A stretch of 64,000 bases of DNA from Brachynemurus nebulosus (taxonomy: Eukaryota; Arthropoda; Insecta; Neuroptera; Myrmeleontidae), in the NCBI GenBank assembly GCA_035578155.1, contig JAPWDM010000023.1, forward strand, positions 6,316,154 to 6,380,153. The letters are read 5' to 3'. The position numbers and the translations under genes are program-made. Under the pieces are notes generated by a model. The model was not told the DNA's origin. It saw only the letters and a program-made list of their open reading frames with translations, and ran no database searches. Every line of letters begins with the position of its first letter. Within the stretch, counting starts at the first letter, position 1. Positions 1-12,883 of this stretch are shown in pieces.

Positions 1-93
1 CATGTCTACATAATATTAATTCTAGATACGTAGCACGGTCTAAAGACCAAGGGCTATTAAGCTATATTAATTAAAGAATTTTGTACCGATTGA

Positions 94-312
94 ATTTTTC
101 TCCATAAAGACATACAATTTGATTACAGTGATGAGAAAATAAAAGATTTCAATCGTGATTTACTTCTTATCCAAAAATACTATAGGATTAAGACTGATCC
201 TGCTCACTTTTGGATTTTAAAATTGTGTTACGATTACTTAAATAACGTTAAAGACGTTGAGATAGTAAATTCGAATTTTTATAGAGAGTTAGAACAACTC
301 TGCAATTTTTAG
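94..312 (+). CDS. candidate terminal exon of an unidentified gene
   Basis: A frame of 72 sense codons from 94 ends at TAG (310-312). It has no start codon. The composition looks protein-like: a charged, amphipathic stretch with DEKIKDFNRDLLLIQKYY, then DPAHFWILKLCYDYLNNV, then FYRELEQLCNF before the stop. It avoids the Phe/Lys/Asn/Ile homopolymer look of spurious frames in the surrounding AT-rich DNA. A pyrimidine-rich run (95-102) followed by AG at 108-109, or the AG at 127-128, could serve as splice acceptor, which would make this a last exon. I do not recognise the protein. A decayed or chance frame is the alternative. It is on the strand opposite to FOXO, so it would be the 3' end of a neighbouring or intron-nested gene. 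Confidence 0.45.
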   Translation: MFLHKDIQFDYSDEKIKDFNRDLLLIQKYYRIKTDPAHFWILKLCYDYLNNVKDVEIVNSNFYRELEQLCNF

Positions 313-618
313 AATTTTTTCTTTTGTACTAAACTGTGATTTTGTAAATTATTATTCAGTAACGCTTTTATATGCGTGTCTAAACAGATTTGCACTGCAA
401 TATATCAAAAATTCCTAATTTTTTGCAAGACTACATACATGTATTTTGTCAAATATCGTATTACATATAATGCATTTCACCCAACAGAGGGATTCCTAAT
501 CAAGGTGAAACTTTAAGGAAATTTTTTATATTGTAAAATTTGTCGAATTTTTAACTAGTTTTTATCTTTTTCTTTTTAGTGACTCGACGTCCGTAATAAA
601 TTATACTGAAACTTTTTT

Positions 619-1410
619 TTAAGGGGAGGTTTACGTGAGAGCCGTTAAAAAAAATCGATTTTTTTTTTTGCAGAAATTGGTAGCTAATTATGTGGAGAAT
701 ATGTTCCCAAAGTGATTTTGCTGAAAGTAATTTAAAAACAAGATTCTTGCACATTAACCGAATCCAGCTTTCTATAAAAAAAAATTCAAAAAACGTAGTT
801 CACGCAATAATGAGTATTAAATATAAAATTTTGAAAATATGTTTCATTATATATATTTTATAATATCTCGGAACTACATTTTTGGAATTGGTGGACACGA
901 TAACTCAAAAACTATTCGATGGATCCTTTTTTTAAATTTTCTATTTTAAAGATAATTCAATTCTTCGGCACCTCTACCTAAGTTCGATACACTTTCAATA
1001 TTTTTTTTATTTTTAAATTTACTTTAAAGAGCGAAAAATAAGACAAAAATCGTAATCAAAAGTTCAAACATCCGCCATTTTTTTTTCTTTCAGCAATTTA
1101 TTGATATTATAGGTAGAGGTGCCGGTACTCTTCATATATTTTATAAATCTTTTTTGTTTTTGGATTTTGGTGGTTTATTACCGGCGCTAGGATGTCCACC
1201 AACAAGGCATTGGATTTTCGGAACGTCACACTGCACTATCTATAAAATGGACACATTTTTATATTTTTCCTTGAAAATTTTTTTTTGTGTAGTTTAATAC
1301 TTAATAATTATGTGCACAAAATTTGAAATTGATATTTACTTCCGTTCTTAAGAAAAATATTCTAGAAAAATACATAATTTTTAAGGACTCTCGAGTAAAC
1401 CTCCCCTTAA
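619..1410. mobile_element. TTAA-flanked non-autonomous TIR element, copy 1
   Basis: The element is bounded by TTAA on both sides (619-622 and 1407-1410). Its ends are inverted repeats of about 25 bp with few mismatches (GGGGAGGTTTACGTGAGAG at the left, CTCTCGAGTAAACCTCCCC at the right). TTAA target duplication is the hallmark of piggyBac-type insertion, so a piggyBac-related MITE is the best class. The interior has no usable reading frame. A second copy of nearly the same sequence lies at 41945-42841 in the same orientation. Confidence 0.85.
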
Positions 1411-3231
1411 TCTTTAATAGCAAGAGTCTCGCTTTTGCCAGATTATCGGCAGGCAATATTTTGAATTGGTACAAAACTCTTGAAATAAAATGGTGTACAG
1501 CTCTTGGTCTAATTACAAGTACACACTCTAATAGAACACATGATAAGTAAGATTACAATAAATTTACAACAGATACAATACAGATGGGTGTACTAACGCA
1601 TATTACAGAGCTACCAACAAGCTACATAGTTCTCCTGTATGCATACTATGTACACAGCCTGTTTGATAATATTATATTATTCTATGTATCAGTCAGAAAT
1701 CACTAGCACACTAGCACATTAGCACAGTGTAATAGTGTAACATTGTTACATACAGCAGCACATATCAGCTTTCTTTCAACATTAATCAATTTCATTTCAA
1801 GGAAATTCAAATATGTCGTAGTAATTATGTCAAATATGTCAAATTGCTCTTTCAAATTGATTTATACGAGCAGTTTTTTTACATAAATTATTTCAAAAAA
1901 TAAAATAAAATAAGAAGAATGAGAGACAATTACCTAACTCATTGTTAGTGTAACATAAGAATGCATATAATATTCATGTTCGTGTACAATAGTGGACAAA
2001 ACTATTACAACATATTTGTATTTCATTTTTGAATTTTGTACAGTCATTCAAGAAAAAACGTTTTCTGACATACGTATAGTCGCCCTCTATTTCAATACAC
2101 TTATTATAAGGTGAGATAAGGATCTCTATGCCTTTATAATAATAAGCAAATTCTTTGTAGCGATTCTACAAGAGCGATGTTTTCGGAAGTGATCGAATCT
2201 GCCGGACGTCCAGAACGATCATCGTCGTTGAGGGACTCGTACCGCTAACGAAACCTTTTTCCTTATTTTCATCTGGAGTTTGTCGTTCTTTTGTCAGAAA
2301 TTTTATGACTACGCGATATTGAATTTTTGAAACGGTCGACATATTGAGTTTACACTTTACAACAGAATAAATAAAACACATGTAAACTCGTCCACTGCGT
2401 TTATGATTACTAGAGACTTAATACTTTCAGTGAGTATAAATTACGTCACCTTTAACTAAGTTTAATCATGTTAGGCTGAGAACTTTTGGCGCTCCCCACG
2501 TACATCTTCGATACGGTATTTATTATCTATGAACTTGTAACTTAAAAGGATGTTTGCGTCCTTCAAAACACGGAGTACAAATATTTTTTAAATATTTCGA
2601 AAATACGAAATGATAAGGAAAAAGTTGCAATTGACATTAGAACTAATTTTAAAAGGACTAGCTATTTAATGGCGTAATAATTTGTTCTAATCCCACGATC
2701 AAAGGGGTGCTATCACGGCAGGCGAGAGAAATGATGGGTTTCTGAAAGAAGCGGTAACTTTTTCAAAAACCTTTTTTCTCCGAAAGCTCAGTCGACGGAC
2801 AAAAAAAAACCCCTAAAATTTTTTTAAAATACTGAATTTTAAAGTGGTGTATAATGTGTCCCCCTCTCTGCTAATTAAAAGCTTTTATTTAACTTGCTAT
2901 GTTAGTATGTTGCTTTAGATCAAATCTTGGAATCAAAATTTAGACAACTTCTAATTGAGCTGGAGGTTTCAAATTTTGCATATAAGATGATAATACAGTA
3001 TTGTATAATTAGTTTTGCTCTAAATCAACCCAAACCAAAATTGCTGATTTTTAGTCCTATGCAATTTTTTTGACATTCGAATTGTCAAATATTGTCCATT
3101 GATTTTATATTGCAATTTTCTGTTTCCATAATTATGTTTGATTAGGGTAAATTAACCGATTAAAATATAAGTAAAAAAAAATTACTTCTTTAATTTTTTT
3201 TAAATTAATTGTGATCAGACTAAAAAGTAGA
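1411..3231. other. no gene seen; AT-rich non-coding
   Basis: The reading frames here are short and not protein-like. One motif near 1987 (ACAATAGTGGACAAAAC) resembles one near 28825 (ACAGTAGTGGACAAAAC) and the ends of some Tc1-like elements, but no matching right end was found. Around 2690-2800 a more G/C-rich patch with GAAATGATG resembles 26100-26250. Confidence 0.4.
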
Positions 3232-3570
3232 AAATAAATTAAAGTAAAAAAAAATGTTTTTTAAAAAAAAGCTTTTATTTAAAAATGGGCTTAAAAAATA
3301 AAATAACTTTTAAGTGAAGTTTGAAGCAATATGCAACATAATTTATAAAAGCTTGAGGCGTTTAATTAAGTTTGGTAACTCCTGAAAAGTAAAATAGCTA
3401 CACTTATATCCAAAACATCCAAAACAGAAATAATTAATGATAACGCTTCAAGCTTTTATAAATTATGTTGCATATTGCTTCCAACTTCACTTAAAAGTTA
3501 TTTTATTTTTTAAGCCCATTTTTAAATAAAAGCTTTTTTTAAAAAAACATTTTTTTACTTTAATTTATTT
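3232..3570. repeat. long inverted repeat (hairpin MITE)
   Basis: Arms 3232-3362 and 3442-3570 are near-perfect reverse complements (about 130 bp each) around an 80-bp spacer. The outer ends read AAATAAATTAAAGTAAAAA and its complement, the inner ends GCTTGAGGCGTT and AACGCTTCAAGC. No coding content. The form suits a foldback MITE; no target duplication was identified. Confidence 0.85.
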
Positions 3571-4629
3571 TTCAATCATAAATCCGAAAAATCTGAAAAA
3601 ATCTTCAATAAAAATTGTTCTGTTTAATTAGGGTCGATAACTTTAAGTAACATAAACAACCAAACTGTCACGTAATTGACCCCTGCCGTAACACATACAA
3701 AAATGAATGGGTTCACAAATAAGTTAGCATACTAAAATTCCTTGTATTTTACCCCCAAAAAAAAACTCGATCGTACATCCGTTCAAAATGCTCTTGGAGG
3801 TTTATTGAAATACTAACTTAAAGGAGTGGTCATTAAAAGTAGACCATTTTAAAACTGTAGGTAGTAGGCCCCAATTATTAGTAAGTAATTACCAAACTGG
3901 TTAACTAGCGGAACAATATTAGCAAAAAAAATCCACGTGTCCACAAATTAATACAACGCATATACATAGTACACAAATATACATAATTAATAAGTAAAAT
4001 ACAAAAAAAAGTTACATGTGAAGTTATTTATATATTTTAAAAGGTGTTTTATGACCTTGCTGACGTCAGAGTACAAATAACAACTGAACACATACCACGT
4101 GTATGATTGTGTACATTTACATAACAACTATCTACGATCTGTCAGTAAATAAGTATTTCACGTACATAGAACAGCTAACTTTGCAGCTAACTACTAGTTG
4201 TACGCTAAAAAAATCAAAATTAACACTACTACTGCATGCGCTGTATTAATCGATAGATAGAGTTTCTAAGAATTTCTTTGAAAAACATCGCTCAGAAAAA
4301 TCTTTAAAAGATCATGGAAATTAAATACCCTGTCGCAGTATCCTGTCGCAGAATTCCCGTTTACAAAAATTAGTTTTTCTCGGAAACTAGTTGACATAGA
4401 ATAATAGTTTAAAAACCTTTTTTATGTAATTTTTTGTCCTCTTTTAAATCGCAAAAATTTTTGAATTAGCGGAAATTTTGGCAAAAAACTAATTTTTTTC
4501 ACGAAAAATGCTCCAAAAACCATGTTGCGGGCATTGGACGTCTCTGGATAACGAACTTGTCTAACGGTTTGGGTTTTCAACATTTTCAGCAAATTTCGTA
4601 AAAGTAGGACACTTCGTTCGAGAGTTATC

Positions 4630-4630
<1 letters not shown>

Positions 4631-4703
<73 letters not shown>
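4631..4703. repeat. (TA)n microsatellite, core of TA-core copy a
   Basis: Uninterrupted TA dinucleotides, about 36 units. The long Tyr-Ile frames that can be drawn through it are artefacts of the repeat. Confidence 0.98.
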
Positions 4704-4705
<2 letters not shown>

Positions 4706-4884
4706 TCAAAGGAGACTATTTGAAATAGATGAGGCTATTTGAAACAAAACAAAAAAAAGATTTAAGCTCTTATATATCTGTTTGATTTCTGAACGTATTC
4801 ATAAAATTAATGCGTCTTTAATAGGGGATGTTCTTTAAGAGTTTAAATCTTTTTTTTGTTTTGGTTCAAATATTTGTTTCAAAT
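4703..4884. mobile_element. small TIR element (E2), solo copy
   Basis: The left end reads CGTCAAAGGAGACTATTTG, followed by GGCTATTTGAAACAAAAC; the right end is TTTTGTTTTGG...TTTGTTTCAAAT, its inverted counterpart. The interior (AAGCTCTTATATATCTG ... AGGGGATGTTCTTTAAGAG) is the reverse complement of 38500-38610. The insertion replaced about a dozen bases of TA-core sequence beside the TA tract. Superfamily not assigned. Confidence 0.75.
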
Positions 4885-4989
4885 TTATTATTTTCGGTTT
4901 CTAGGGACCTCTGTCATAGTCCCGGACTCAAGTCACGTCCATGACAGTGGCTGTAATAGCTGATTTTTCGATTCGAAAATTCGCTAAAA

Positions 4990-6310
4990 GGAGGTGTAGA
5001 TTGAACCAAAATTATCAGGATTAAAAAATTCTCGTGTAGATTACATCAAATTGATGTTTAAAAACCAGTTATTGTACGAAACACTGTTTCCGCAAGTACG
5101 ACTTGCAATTGGCCGATTTCTTTTTCATACTGTTTGAAAAACCTGTCATTTATTCAAAATTGTCAAAAATTTCTTGAAGAATTTTTTTTCCGCAAGCCAT
5201 TTCTGCGCACAACAGTGGGAAAACTCGTAGTAATAACATCTCCATCTCTAGAGTAAAATTAAAATTGTATAGTTGCAGTAAATCTGGCATCCTTCTCTAT
5301 TGTATTTAATATCCAATAAAATTGCAATAAATTATAAACCTTTCTTTCACAGATGCATGCATTTAAAACATTATTAAATATAAAATTGTGTTTTCATATA
5401 AGATTGTTCTATGAATACCGCAAGTATGTACATCAGAATAAAAATTTTCCTATAATTTAATATATGTATTTACAATATGATAAAAAATATAAATTGAGAT
5501 ACGAGGAAAAAAAAGCCAGGTATATATGATCAACTTTAGTTTGCTTCATGTTCAACTGACGTGGATTTTAATATCTATCGAAAACAGAAAGAAGCTTTTT
5601 ACAATCGACAATTTTTAAAAGACATAAAATTTTCCTAAAAATGAAACATTTTGCAATCTGAACCCACTATCTGAATGGTTTAAAAATTAAAATTAAAGCA
5701 ACGTGCAGTGTCACTGAACAGGCAATAAGACTAAAAAGTAACATCATTTAGAAGCTACATCGTACATTTGCAAGAATGGATTTGTTTGCCTGTCGCGCTT
5801 TCAAGTCTTAATTGTTTAACCAATCAATTTGAAACTTTTCATAGAGATAAAGTCGCATTTTTATCAAATGCATATGATTCATAGCTTTGGAATTTAAAAA
5901 TGAAATTTTGTTATTTATCAAAGGTATTATAATTTTTATCATCCTTTTTCAATACATTTGGTAGTAGATCTTGTACGAGATAGCTATATTACAAGCATGT
6001 CTGCGATGTTGTTACACGTGCATTCCTATTGCATGAAATCATTTTCATTTTGTAAAAATAGTACTGTAGCTGCGGAAACTGAAAAGAACTACGCTTACTC
6101 GCAGGGGAAAATATAAAGCTTGTTAAACAAAAACACTTTGCTATCTTAACAAAATAAATCGTGCAAACTGAACTTCATAAAAGATAACACATAAGTTATC
6201 AGTTTATCACATATCAAATAAATATTATTATTCAATTAAAAACACACCTCTCGTGTTGAAATTCAAAAAGAAAAGAATATTACATATTTATACTAGCAAT
6301 TATTAAAGAA

Positions 6311-6311
<1 letters not shown>
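4990..6311. other. no gene seen; AT-rich non-coding
   Basis: I see no coding signal. Near 5788-5845 a short stretch (TTTAACCAATCAATTTGAAAC) matches the inner part of the Helitron-like family at 19316-19336 and may be a relic of it. Confidence 0.35.

Positions 6312-6399
<88 letters not shown>
6312..6399. repeat. (TA)n microsatellite
   Basis: About 44 TA units. Neither flank matches the TA-core family, so this is an independent tract. Confidence 0.97.
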
Positions 6400-6401
<2 letters not shown>

Positions 6402-7395
6402 GTAAAAAAATTTAAATAACTAGGTGACGTCACACATTTAAACGAAGAAGGTCACTTGGCAATAAATGAACGAATCAAAATTAATTAATAAAAAAAACAT
6501 CACTTCAAATAAGAAGTAAGTACATATACAGTGTCGCACATCAAAATATTTCAGATCCAGGTTCTACATATCGTCAGTTGAGTATTGGTTTGTGCCAGTT
6601 CAACTTTTTAAAAATTTTTTCTAGATAGTTGTTTTGTTAGTTTTGGGCACTGTGGAAGCCGAAACCACTATAAGAAAAAAAATTTTAAAAACTGACTTTA
6701 TACAAACTTGTAGGTACTCAGCTGACGATATATGTATGTAGCTCTGTTCGTTGTACAGAACCTGATTTCGAAATGCTTTACTGAGCTTCAGTGTATATGA
6801 AATGAGCAGAAGACGTTCTTGTATGTACATATAAGTACATATATAAGTTTAAATATCTTAATAAAACGTGTACGCGCGCAGTCAGTCAGTCCTTTTGTTC
6901 AAATTACAATATTAAATTAAATAGATAATTACACGGATATAATAAAGTCACTAATGATTTGCTAAACTAAAAGAATGTACATACTTCATACAAAATTATT
7001 ATAAAATGTTTTAAATAAAGTTACATTCAAGTGATTATAAAAGAATCGATCAAGTGCAAATGGTACTTGCGCAGATAATGTTCCGTACAATAAGTTCTCT
7101 AAAAACATTGGCTTAATCTACACCTCATTCGTAATGTTTTTTCCGGAAAGTATTTTTAAAAAAAATGCAAAAAAATACATTATAATATATAACATTAAAC
7201 ACCCTATACGGGGCCCTTGAAAAAATGTTTCCCCATTTCCCAATTTACTCCTACAAATTGACTCCCAAAATAAAAATTCAATTAATTATACCACACGTCT
7301 ATACTTGGGTCATCACACGTACATCGAAGTACTTCCCTGGTAAGTATGCCGTCATTTCCAATTTTGGTACGGAACACTGAAAATAAGTTTACTTT
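6400..7395. other. no gene seen; AT-rich non-coding
   Basis: Only short, low-quality frames. No inverted repeat or element end was recognised. Confidence 0.35.
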
Positions 7396-8040
7396 TTAGC
7401 GAATTTTCGAATTGAAAATTCAGCTACTACAGCCACTGTCATGACACGACTTGAGTTCGGAACTGACAGAAGGGACAATGGGCAAAACTATATGGGGAGC
7501 TGCCCCCTAGCGCCCAAGGTTGAGACCGGTGCCGATCGATAGCCCTGGTCAAGTAGTCCAACTTTGTCAATGGGCACGTTCATGGAGAACGTGGCCTTCA
7601 AAAGTTATAGGGCGTCAAATGTACAAAAAGTCTGCACGTGGCCATAGCCAAACGGGATACTCTGTATAGGTACAACTGGGTTATGAGACATGTTGTGGGC
7701 CGGCCTATCACTGTGTAAAACCAGTTTCCTGGCAAGTGGCCTAGCCTCGATTTTTCACGTGGCCTATGGCAGAAGACGTACCGAGCGGCTCCAAACCTGT
7801 ACATTAGGAGTATCTGAAGAGAAGTTTGGGAGTCCTACCGGTGGCGATTTCTGGCAGAACCCTTGGTAGATTGTCGCAAATTCAAAAATTTTTGAGACAT
7901 TTTTTTACACCATCGGAAAAAATAGAAAAAATCACATAAGAAAGGTTTTTGAAAAGGTTTTATGTAAACTGATTTCCGAGGAATACTAATTTTTGTAGAC
8001 GGAAATTTGCTATGTTATGTAGGATGCTGTGACAGGGGTA
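7396..8040 (+). repeat. TA-core repeat, copy c, core replaced by GC-richer insert
   Basis: Both family ends are present: TTTTAGCGAATTTTCG with ACAGCCACTGTCATGACACG at the left, and ACACCATCGGAAAAAATAG, ATGTAAACTGATTTCCGAGG and GCTATGTTATGTAGGATGC at the right. The usual (TA)n tract and adjoining conserved blocks are missing. In their place, about 7480-7870, is a segment clearly richer in G and C than the surroundings, with no match elsewhere in the window. A frame of 68 codons on the minus strand (7598-7804) crosses it but resembles no protein I know. It may be captured DNA or an older, longer version of the family interior. Confidence 0.7.
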
Positions 8041-8985
8041 TTAAAATACATAGGCAATAATTTTGTCCTACAATTAACGAATATTTTCAACATTTCGTAC
8101 CGGTTTCGAAATATTGGCGATATAAAATAAAATACGAAAAGGGTATTGTTACTGACGGGATTGCTGTGTTTTCCACTTTTTGAAAATTATACGGTCTAAA
8201 ACCAGTTAATACTAAGACAGAGACTAAGAAATGATTTAAGTTTTCTCAAATTGATAACATTTAGAAGAAATTTTTACAAATATTTTCCTTCGGTTGTCAA
8301 ATTACGTCCAGTATGCGTCTGAATGTGTAATTTGAAATAAAAATTAAAGAATACAAAAATTAAAGAAAATTTTAAAAGAATGAGATACATAACTTTGGAA
8401 ATTTTCCCAAGTAAAAAAAAAAGTATTGTATCATACGATATTGTTATTTTGACATTTGACTTATTGTTAGATACTTAATTTAAAGATTGCTCATTTAAAT
8501 TTGATACAAATACATTACACAGAATACAAATAAACTTGCATATATAAACTAAACTGCGTCATATTAGAAAAAAAAAAAAAAAAACGTGAATCTCATTCAT
8601 TTTTGATTGGACAATCAATTCAGTTACAAGGCACACACCATCAGTCGCATTAGATGGCTGAGAAAAATTTAATTAACAACGAGGATTGACGAGAATTTTA
8701 TTCTTTTTTCTAATTATTCTAGAGAATTAAGGATAGAACTTGAGATGAGTGTCACAAAACCGACAACAAGAGCCACTCTGATGTTGTACCAAGAAATTAA
8801 CAGTGCTAAAAAATGGAAAAAATTTCCTTGGCAAATTTCTGTTGTGTTTTCGGGGTATAATTACAAACTCATATCATACCAAAGATGTAGTCTTCAACAA
8901 AGATTAAGAATTAAGGTTTCTTTTTTATTTTTTGTTTTTTTTTTTTTTCTTTTTTTTTTTTTAAATAGTGTTAAATTTGATTAAC
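8041..8985. other. no gene seen; AT-rich, with homopolymer tracts
   Basis: Contains an A tract (8569-8584) and a T-rich tract (8918-8962). The frame at 8745-8984 is generated largely by the T tract and is not credible as protein. Confidence 0.35.
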
Positions 8986-10808
8986 TGATCTATCAGTTTA
9001 GTTTTGTAATACTACTGTCACAACATCCTGCATAACATAGCGAATTTCCGTTTATAAAAGTTAGATTTTCTTGGAAACTAGTTGACATAGAATAATAGTT
9101 AGACCTTTTTTATGTGATTTTTTCTCCTTTTTTCCAATGGTGTAAAAAAATTTCACAAAATTTTTTAAATAATTTTTCAGTTACTTTTGACTGACCACTT
9201 CAAAAAAAATTCAGTAACTGTACATTAATGCACTTAATTACTGCACCAAGTCTCATCAAAATTCAAGGCGTACAACATGACATGATAAAAGAAAATATTT
9301 TTCATTTCCAATCTGCTGAACCGCCCCTCCAGTGCGTCCGACCCTGAAATTATATACATCAGTCGAAAGTACTTAAAAAATAAAGTGTTGTGTCTAATAG
9401 AGTGTTTTTTCCTATCTCCTATAGTTTTCGAGATAATCAAGAATAATCATAAGAGGTATATTAAGACATAGGCTATCTGCCCCTGATAGAAAGTCAAAAT
9501 AGTAACTGTGTTGTCCTTTATGTAACACTGCAGGTATTTCATATATATAACTTGCCTAGATCAAAACAAAACCGTTGTGGAAATACAATAGAAAATTGTC
9601 AAAAAATGTGGTGTGGTAGGATTTTTTATTTAACACTTTCAGTCCCACGGCTTCGCCATCCGAAACCAAACAAAACATCCCCAGAGGCCGACCGCGATCA
9701 ATGATTAATTGATTAGTTAGTTACGCATTATGTGTGCGATGATTATCATCATTCATCACACGGATGTCTTCCTACTCACACAAATACATACCAACACACA
9801 CTACTCTTTTGGTTTCTATGTATAAAAAATTTTAAGATAAACAAAAATATATAAAAAATATAATTTATATTTTTAAATAAGATTGATTTGAATGTCAATG
9901 TATATGTAGTATGTACGTATCACGTACGTATGTTTACAGTTTTGCACATACATGTTGAACTGTGTTGAATATATTCAGTGTTTGAATCATTTTATGTATT
10001 TGTTTATATAAAGGTTTTTTTTTCTTTAAATATTGCCGGCTTCCGGGGAAGTTTACTATGAAAGTGCTCGGGCCTCATAGTGTTAACATGTAGAATGGGT
10101 TTTAATATTCTACATACATGTTAAAAAATCCTATTACACCTAATTTTTTGACAATTTTCTATTATATTTCCACAACGGTTATGTTTTGATCTAGGAAAGT
10201 TGTATATGAAGTACATGCAGTGTTACATAAAGGACAACGCAGTTACTATTTTGACTTTCTATCAGAGGCAGATAGCCTATATCTTAATATACCTCTTTCG
10301 ATTAATCTTGATTGTCTCGAAAACTATAGGAGATAGGAAAAAAACACTCTATTAGACACAACACTTTATTTTTAAAGTACTTTAGATTAATGTATATAAT
10401 ATCAGGGTCAGACCCACTGGAGGGGCGGTTCAGCAGATTGGAAATGAAAAATATGTTCTTTTATCATGTCATATTGTAGCCCTTGAATTTTGATGAGACT
10501 TGGTGCAGTAATTAAGTGCATTAAGGCATAGTTGTTGAATGCATAGTTGTTGAAGGCATAGTCAATTGGAACTATAAAAATAACTGAAATATTATTCAAA
10601 CAATTTTATTTATTTTATTTTATTTTTTTATTATTACAATTTATTTTATTATTACACCATTGGAAAAAGGAGAAAAAATCACATAAAAAAGGTCTTTAAG
10701 CTATTATTCTATGTCAACTAGTTTCCAAGAAAATCTAACTTTTATAAACGGACATTCGCTATGTTATGCAGAATGTAGTGACATTAGTATTACAAAACTA
10801 AACTGATA

Positions 10809-10813
<5 letters not shown>
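8986..10813. mobile_element. foldback element with TA-core ends
   Basis: The whole stretch is a large inverted repeat. The outer 160-170 bp of each side is the TA-core distal end (CTGCATAACATAGCGAATTT at the left and its complement near 10745-10780). The inner arms (about 9210-9640 and 10110-10540) are near-identical in inverted orientation, sharing AGACACAACACTTTATTTTT and GGACAACGCAGTTACTATTT-like blocks. A single-copy spacer of about 470 bp (9640-10110) lies between, with a CGCGATCAATGATTAATTGA segment and a G/C-rich patch. No transposase frame is present. The short frames at 9234-9440 and 10408-10599 lie in the arms and are not credible. Confidence 0.85.
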
Positions 10814-11352
<539 letters not shown>

Positions 11353-12875
11353 GGAAAGCCAAGTTCCTGTTAATCATAATAAAATAATTATTGTCTGTAA
11401 TAATATAAAACAATTTTAATTATAACATAAATATTTACATTTTTTGCTAAGAAATAAAAACATACTTATTCTCTTACGGACAATACCATTACTTAGAACA
11501 AGTAGGCAAAATGTTTAAAGTAAAAAAAAATATGTTTCTTAGAATTTTCTATGCTTCTCTGTAATTATTTGATATTTTGATGTTTGACACACAGGTATTT
11601 TAATTACGAACAAAATTACAACCAATTTTGTGTCAACCAACGTTAAAGAAAAATTAAAAAATTTTAAATAATTCACATAAAATTGAATTGTAGCAAATAC
11701 TTACGATACGGATCAATGAAAATAAGCAATACCAACCTGAAACAAAAATAAAATTTAATTAGATTAAAATTTCTAAAATTGTATAAAGAAGACTAAAAAT
11801 TATATCTCTGATTTTTAATCAGTTGGAAAACTCAGTTGACGCAAACCTAACAAATTACATGATAGAAAATATGAACTATTTAAAAAAAAAAAATATTAGC
11901 CATATTAGAAAATGCTTATTTTTCTGAATGAAACTTCTGGCTGACAATCCACCGAATCATTCAAAAGTGCAAAAATATCACTTTATTTCTGAATTTTGTC
12001 CAAATGATTTCTCTCAAAGATTTAAATTAATTTGGAAAATAATTTTATACAAGAAAATATGAATCTTTTTTCACCTTTCATCAATACATAAAAATTAGAG
12101 TACAAGTCGACTTCTGAGATCTATCTCTTCGTCAGATGAAGGATACAATTGATAATTTTATTTTGAGTAAAAATTATTTCTGAATATATGTAATTAAACA
12201 ATAAACAGGTAATTATTCTTTGGATAAATAAGTTAATATCTATAGATATTTTTAAAAATCAAAAATTAAATTTTTATTCAAATTCAGTTTAAAAAAAAAT
12301 GGAAGAATTATAAATATTAGTGATAAGACGAATCTTATCACTAAAAGTTTTCCAGATAAAAAATTTTTATAATTTGATGATAGTTGTTACTGTGGAGTAT
12401 GTCGTGGTATTATATTATCATTATTTGACATTAACTGATAACAATATGCATATTATTCTAACAAAATCTTACAACTTATGTAAAAAAAATTATTGGATCT
12501 ATTAAGTTTACCGGCTAGATTTTGTTCAAGCATGAGTGTAGTCATTAATCAGTAAAGGAATGTTGTCGATTAAATTAATTTAGTCTAAAAATATTTTAAT
12601 ATTTTAAAGGGAGATGCACAAAACGGATTAGGGTTTTACCGGCTGTGAGGTACCAATGTCCTTATCGCGCCTGCTCTTAAAATTACCTACCTATCTAAAA
12701 ATTGGTTTCATTTTCATTACGAAAATAATGAAGTTCCATTCTGAAATATAACTAATTCCACAGAAGTCTTTTTCTAGTGATTCTACATACCTAACTTTAA
12801 TAAAAATGAAAAGAACGACTTCGAAAACTTATAATTATTGGCTTTCAGTTTAACCATATACTCAAATTTTTAGTA
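11353..12875. other. no gene seen; AT-rich non-coding
   Basis: Frames are short and rich in Asn/Lys/Ile/Phe. No element ends recognised. Confidence 0.35.
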
Positions 12876-12883
12876 ACCTTAGT

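Larger units (their letters stand above)
4326..4989 (-). repeat. TA-core repeat, copy a, with TIR element at the core edge
   Basis: The copy runs from the distal end (TACCCTGTCGCAG) through the GTTGACATAGAATAATAG block, the AACGAACTTGTC block and the GAGTTATCG block into a (TA)n tract, then to the other half (ATTATTTTCGGTTTCTAGGG, GACAGTGGCTGTAATAGC) and the end (AAAATTCGCTAAAA). A foreign element of about 180 bp sits between the TA tract and the second half. Confidence 0.85.

Noticed and set aside
1987..2003. Tc1-like terminus (AATAGTGGACAAAAC), also near 28825
   Set aside because: No inverted partner at a sensible distance; recorded only as a resemblance.
4422..4709. Long frames of alternating Tyr-Ile (also at 10944-11295, 24590-24961, 27380-27926, 34852-35129, 35631-35942, 38735-38917, 50818-51165)
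   Set aside because: They are the translation of (TA)n microsatellites plus non-coding repeat flanks, and occur on both strands.
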